Positions 5,509 to 6,280 of a DNA stretch of 6,280 nucleotides are shown here, in pieces (the first letter of the stretch is position 1; every line of letters begins with the position of its first letter). The stretch spans positions 1-6,280 of the forward strand of contig DIVQ01000104.1 in the NCBI GenBank assembly GCA_002423325.1. Reading direction: 5' to 3'. The position numbers and the translations under genes were made by a program. The DNA comes from Anaerolineales bacterium UBA6128. Its GTDB lineage: Bacteria; Chloroflexota; Anaerolineae; UBA1429. The notes under the pieces were generated by a model. It saw nothing but the letters and a program-made list of their open reading frames with translations, was not told the DNA's origin and did no database searches.

Positions 5509-6096
5509 TCACCGTTCCTGCGCTGCAGCGCCGCTCTCGGAGGCCCCATAGTGCATCCGGCAGCGCGCGACGTATAGATCGCGGCCCCCCACCAGCACCA
5601 CTGGCCCCGTGTTGCCCGCCGGCACGCCCCCGATGAGGCGCTGCGTGAACACCGCTGGCTCGCCGCAGATCGAGCAAAGCGCCGTCAGCTTGGTTACCGA
5701 TTCGGCGATGGCGAGCAGTTCGGGCATCGAGCCGAAGGGCTGCCGACGATAGTCCATGTCCAGCCCCGCCGCAATCACGCGCAGGCCCCTGTCGGCCAGC
5801 GCGCGGCACGCCTCGACCACATCAGGGTCAAAGAACTGCGCCTCATCGAGCGCCACGACGCGCGTCGCAGGGTCCACCAGATCGGGGATCTCGCGTGCCT
5901 GGCGCACTGCCAGCCCCTCGATCGCCTGGCCTGCGTGCGAACGCATCTCGTGCTCGTCGTCGCGCGTGTCGGCGGCCGGCTTGAACACTTGTACGCGCTG
6001 GCCCACGGCCCGCGCCTGGCTCAGCCTGTGAATCAGTTGCGTCGTTTTGCCGCTGAACATCGGCCCGGTGATGACCTCGATCCAACCAGCCGTCAT
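5509..6096 (-). CDS. tdk: Thymidine kinase, type II
   Basis: This 195-residue protein is of typical bacterial Tdk length. The P-loop is GPMFSGKT at 11-18. DEAQFF at 84-89 provides the Walker B Asp and the catalytic Glu85. AGLDMDYRRQPFG follows (about 110-122), a conserved type II segment. The zinc site is C141-x2-C144 together with C179-x2-H182. The C-terminal lasso region includes a Gly-rich turn and the Tyr-containing DLYVARCRMHY. The enzyme phosphorylates thymidine (and deoxyuridine) with ATP in cytosolic salvage. The ATG at 6096 has GGAG 7 bases upstream and a good promoter before it. No T-run terminator follows its stop; the next promoter starts within about 40 bases. The gene reads as a single transcription unit. 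Confidence 0.95.
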   Translation of the reverse strand: MTAGWIEVITGPMFSGKTTQLIHRLSQARAVGQRVQVFKPAADTRDDEHEMRSHAGQAIEGLAVRQAREIPDLVDPATRVVALDEAQFFDPDVVEACRALADRGLRVIAAGLDMDYRRQPFGSMPELLAIAESVTKLTALCSICGEPAVFTQRLIGGVPAGNTGPVVLVGGRDLYVARCRMHYGASESGAAAQER

Positions 6097-6147
6097 TTCA
6101 ATGCTCCACGTGTGCCTGTCGATTCGGCCTTGCAGCCGCTTCAGCGC

Positions 6148-6176
6148 AGTCTAGTCGGGCGGCGACTCGGCGTCAA
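6148..6176 (-). promoter_or_regulatory. Sigma70-type promoter of tdk
   Basis: The -35 box TTGACG (6171-6176) and the -10 box TAGACT (6148-6153) are 17 bases apart. The -35 box and spacing are identical to those of the ffh promoter, and the -10 differs by one base. The predicted start near 6141 gives a leader of about 45 bases before the tdk ATG. Confidence 0.65.
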
Positions 6177-6211
6177 TGCGCAGCGCCGCACGAGTCCCCG
6201 CGTCGGGCGTG

Positions 6212-6244
6212 AAACGAGCGGGCACGCTGGTGCGTGCCCGCTCG
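6212..6244 (-). terminator. Intrinsic terminator of the tRNA-Ser gene
   Basis: A perfect 13-bp G/C-rich stem (6215-6227 pairs with 6232-6244) with a 4-base loop is followed on the minus strand by TTTC. It begins 11 bases after the tRNA 3' end, the expected place for a tRNA terminator. The T-run is short, but the stem is by far the strongest in the window. Confidence 0.8.
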
Positions 6245-6255
6245 CTGCTGTGCTC

Positions 6256-6280
6256 TGGCGGAGAGGGCGGGATTTGAACC
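6256..6280 (-). tRNA. tRNA-Ser, 3' end only (runs off the window)
   Basis: The minus strand reads GGTTCAAATCCCGC, then CCTCTCC-G-CCA. This is the T-loop TTCAAAT with the 3' T-stem strand CCCGC, the 3' acceptor strand CCTCTCC, discriminator G and an encoded CCA. The implied 5' acceptor strand GGAGAGG together with a G discriminator is typical of serine tRNAs. The anticodon lies beyond the right edge, so the isoacceptor cannot be named. Confidence 0.85.

Noticed and set aside
3737..5551. A 604-codon open frame on the plus strand
   Set aside because: It is the antisense shadow of the Thr-Pro repeat gene. Its translation is low-complexity Arg/Gly/His-rich with no recognisable domain and no ribosome-binding site.
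5550..5562. C-x2-H instead of C-x2-C at the second zinc half-site of Tdk
   Set aside because: A His as fourth ligand is, to my knowledge, a common variant in type II thymidine kinases, so it is not a defect.
5387..5809. An N-terminal extension of the Thr-Pro repeat protein into tdk
   Set aside because: The open frame continues 141 codons upstream, but the extension overlaps tdk out of frame, reads as Arg-rich noise and would bury the signal peptide. The ATG at 5386 has an excellent GGAGG and a promoter before it.

Overview
All recognisable genes in this GC-rich window lie on the minus strand, so transcription runs from high to low coordinates. In that order they are: the 3' end of a tRNA-Ser with its terminator; a type II thymidine kinase (tdk); a secreted or lipid-anchored two-domain protein with a long Thr-Pro repeat linker; a membrane-anchored arrestin-fold protein; ffh (SRP GTPase); rpsP (S16); a small KH-domain RNA-binding protein; and the first 38 codons of rimM. 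No gene-free stretch exceeds 300 bases. The intergenic gaps hold four plausible sigma70-type promoters, upstream of tdk, the Thr-Pro repeat gene, the arrestin-like gene and ffh.

The window appears to have two different origins. From the right edge to about position 1356, the content (Thr-Pro repeat surface protein with an LPLLLR segment, the style of the Ffh N-terminal part, tolerance of GAA, GAT, TTG and GCG codons) resembles Chloroflexota, perhaps Anaerolineae or Caldilineae. From about 1336 to the left edge, the Ffh M domain, S16, KH protein and RimM start look like Desulfovibrio-type sulfate reducers, and within ffh the codon choice becomes almost purely C/G-ending. The switch falls inside ffh, over a conserved 21-base stretch encoding RILGMGD. 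Both groups are expected to share the order ffh-rpsP-KH-rimM, so the reading frame and operon stay intact across the join. The simplest explanation is a metagenomic assembly chimera. A real homologous recombination in ffh is the more exciting alternative. The taxonomic labels are pattern recognition without a database search; the codon shift is directly visible.

Functionally, the left third is a translation and protein-export operon: Ffh targets ribosomes to the membrane, S16 and RimM serve 30S assembly, and the KH protein binds RNA. The middle holds two envelope-associated proteins of unknown role, each with its own promoter. The right end holds nucleotide salvage (Tdk) and a tRNA gene. I see no CRISPR array, insertion sequence, phage module or defence system. 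The most unusual items are the apparent ffh chimera, the membrane-tethered arrestin-like protein with an internal duplication, and the graded 18/18/16/12/12/12-residue Thr-Pro repeat array.
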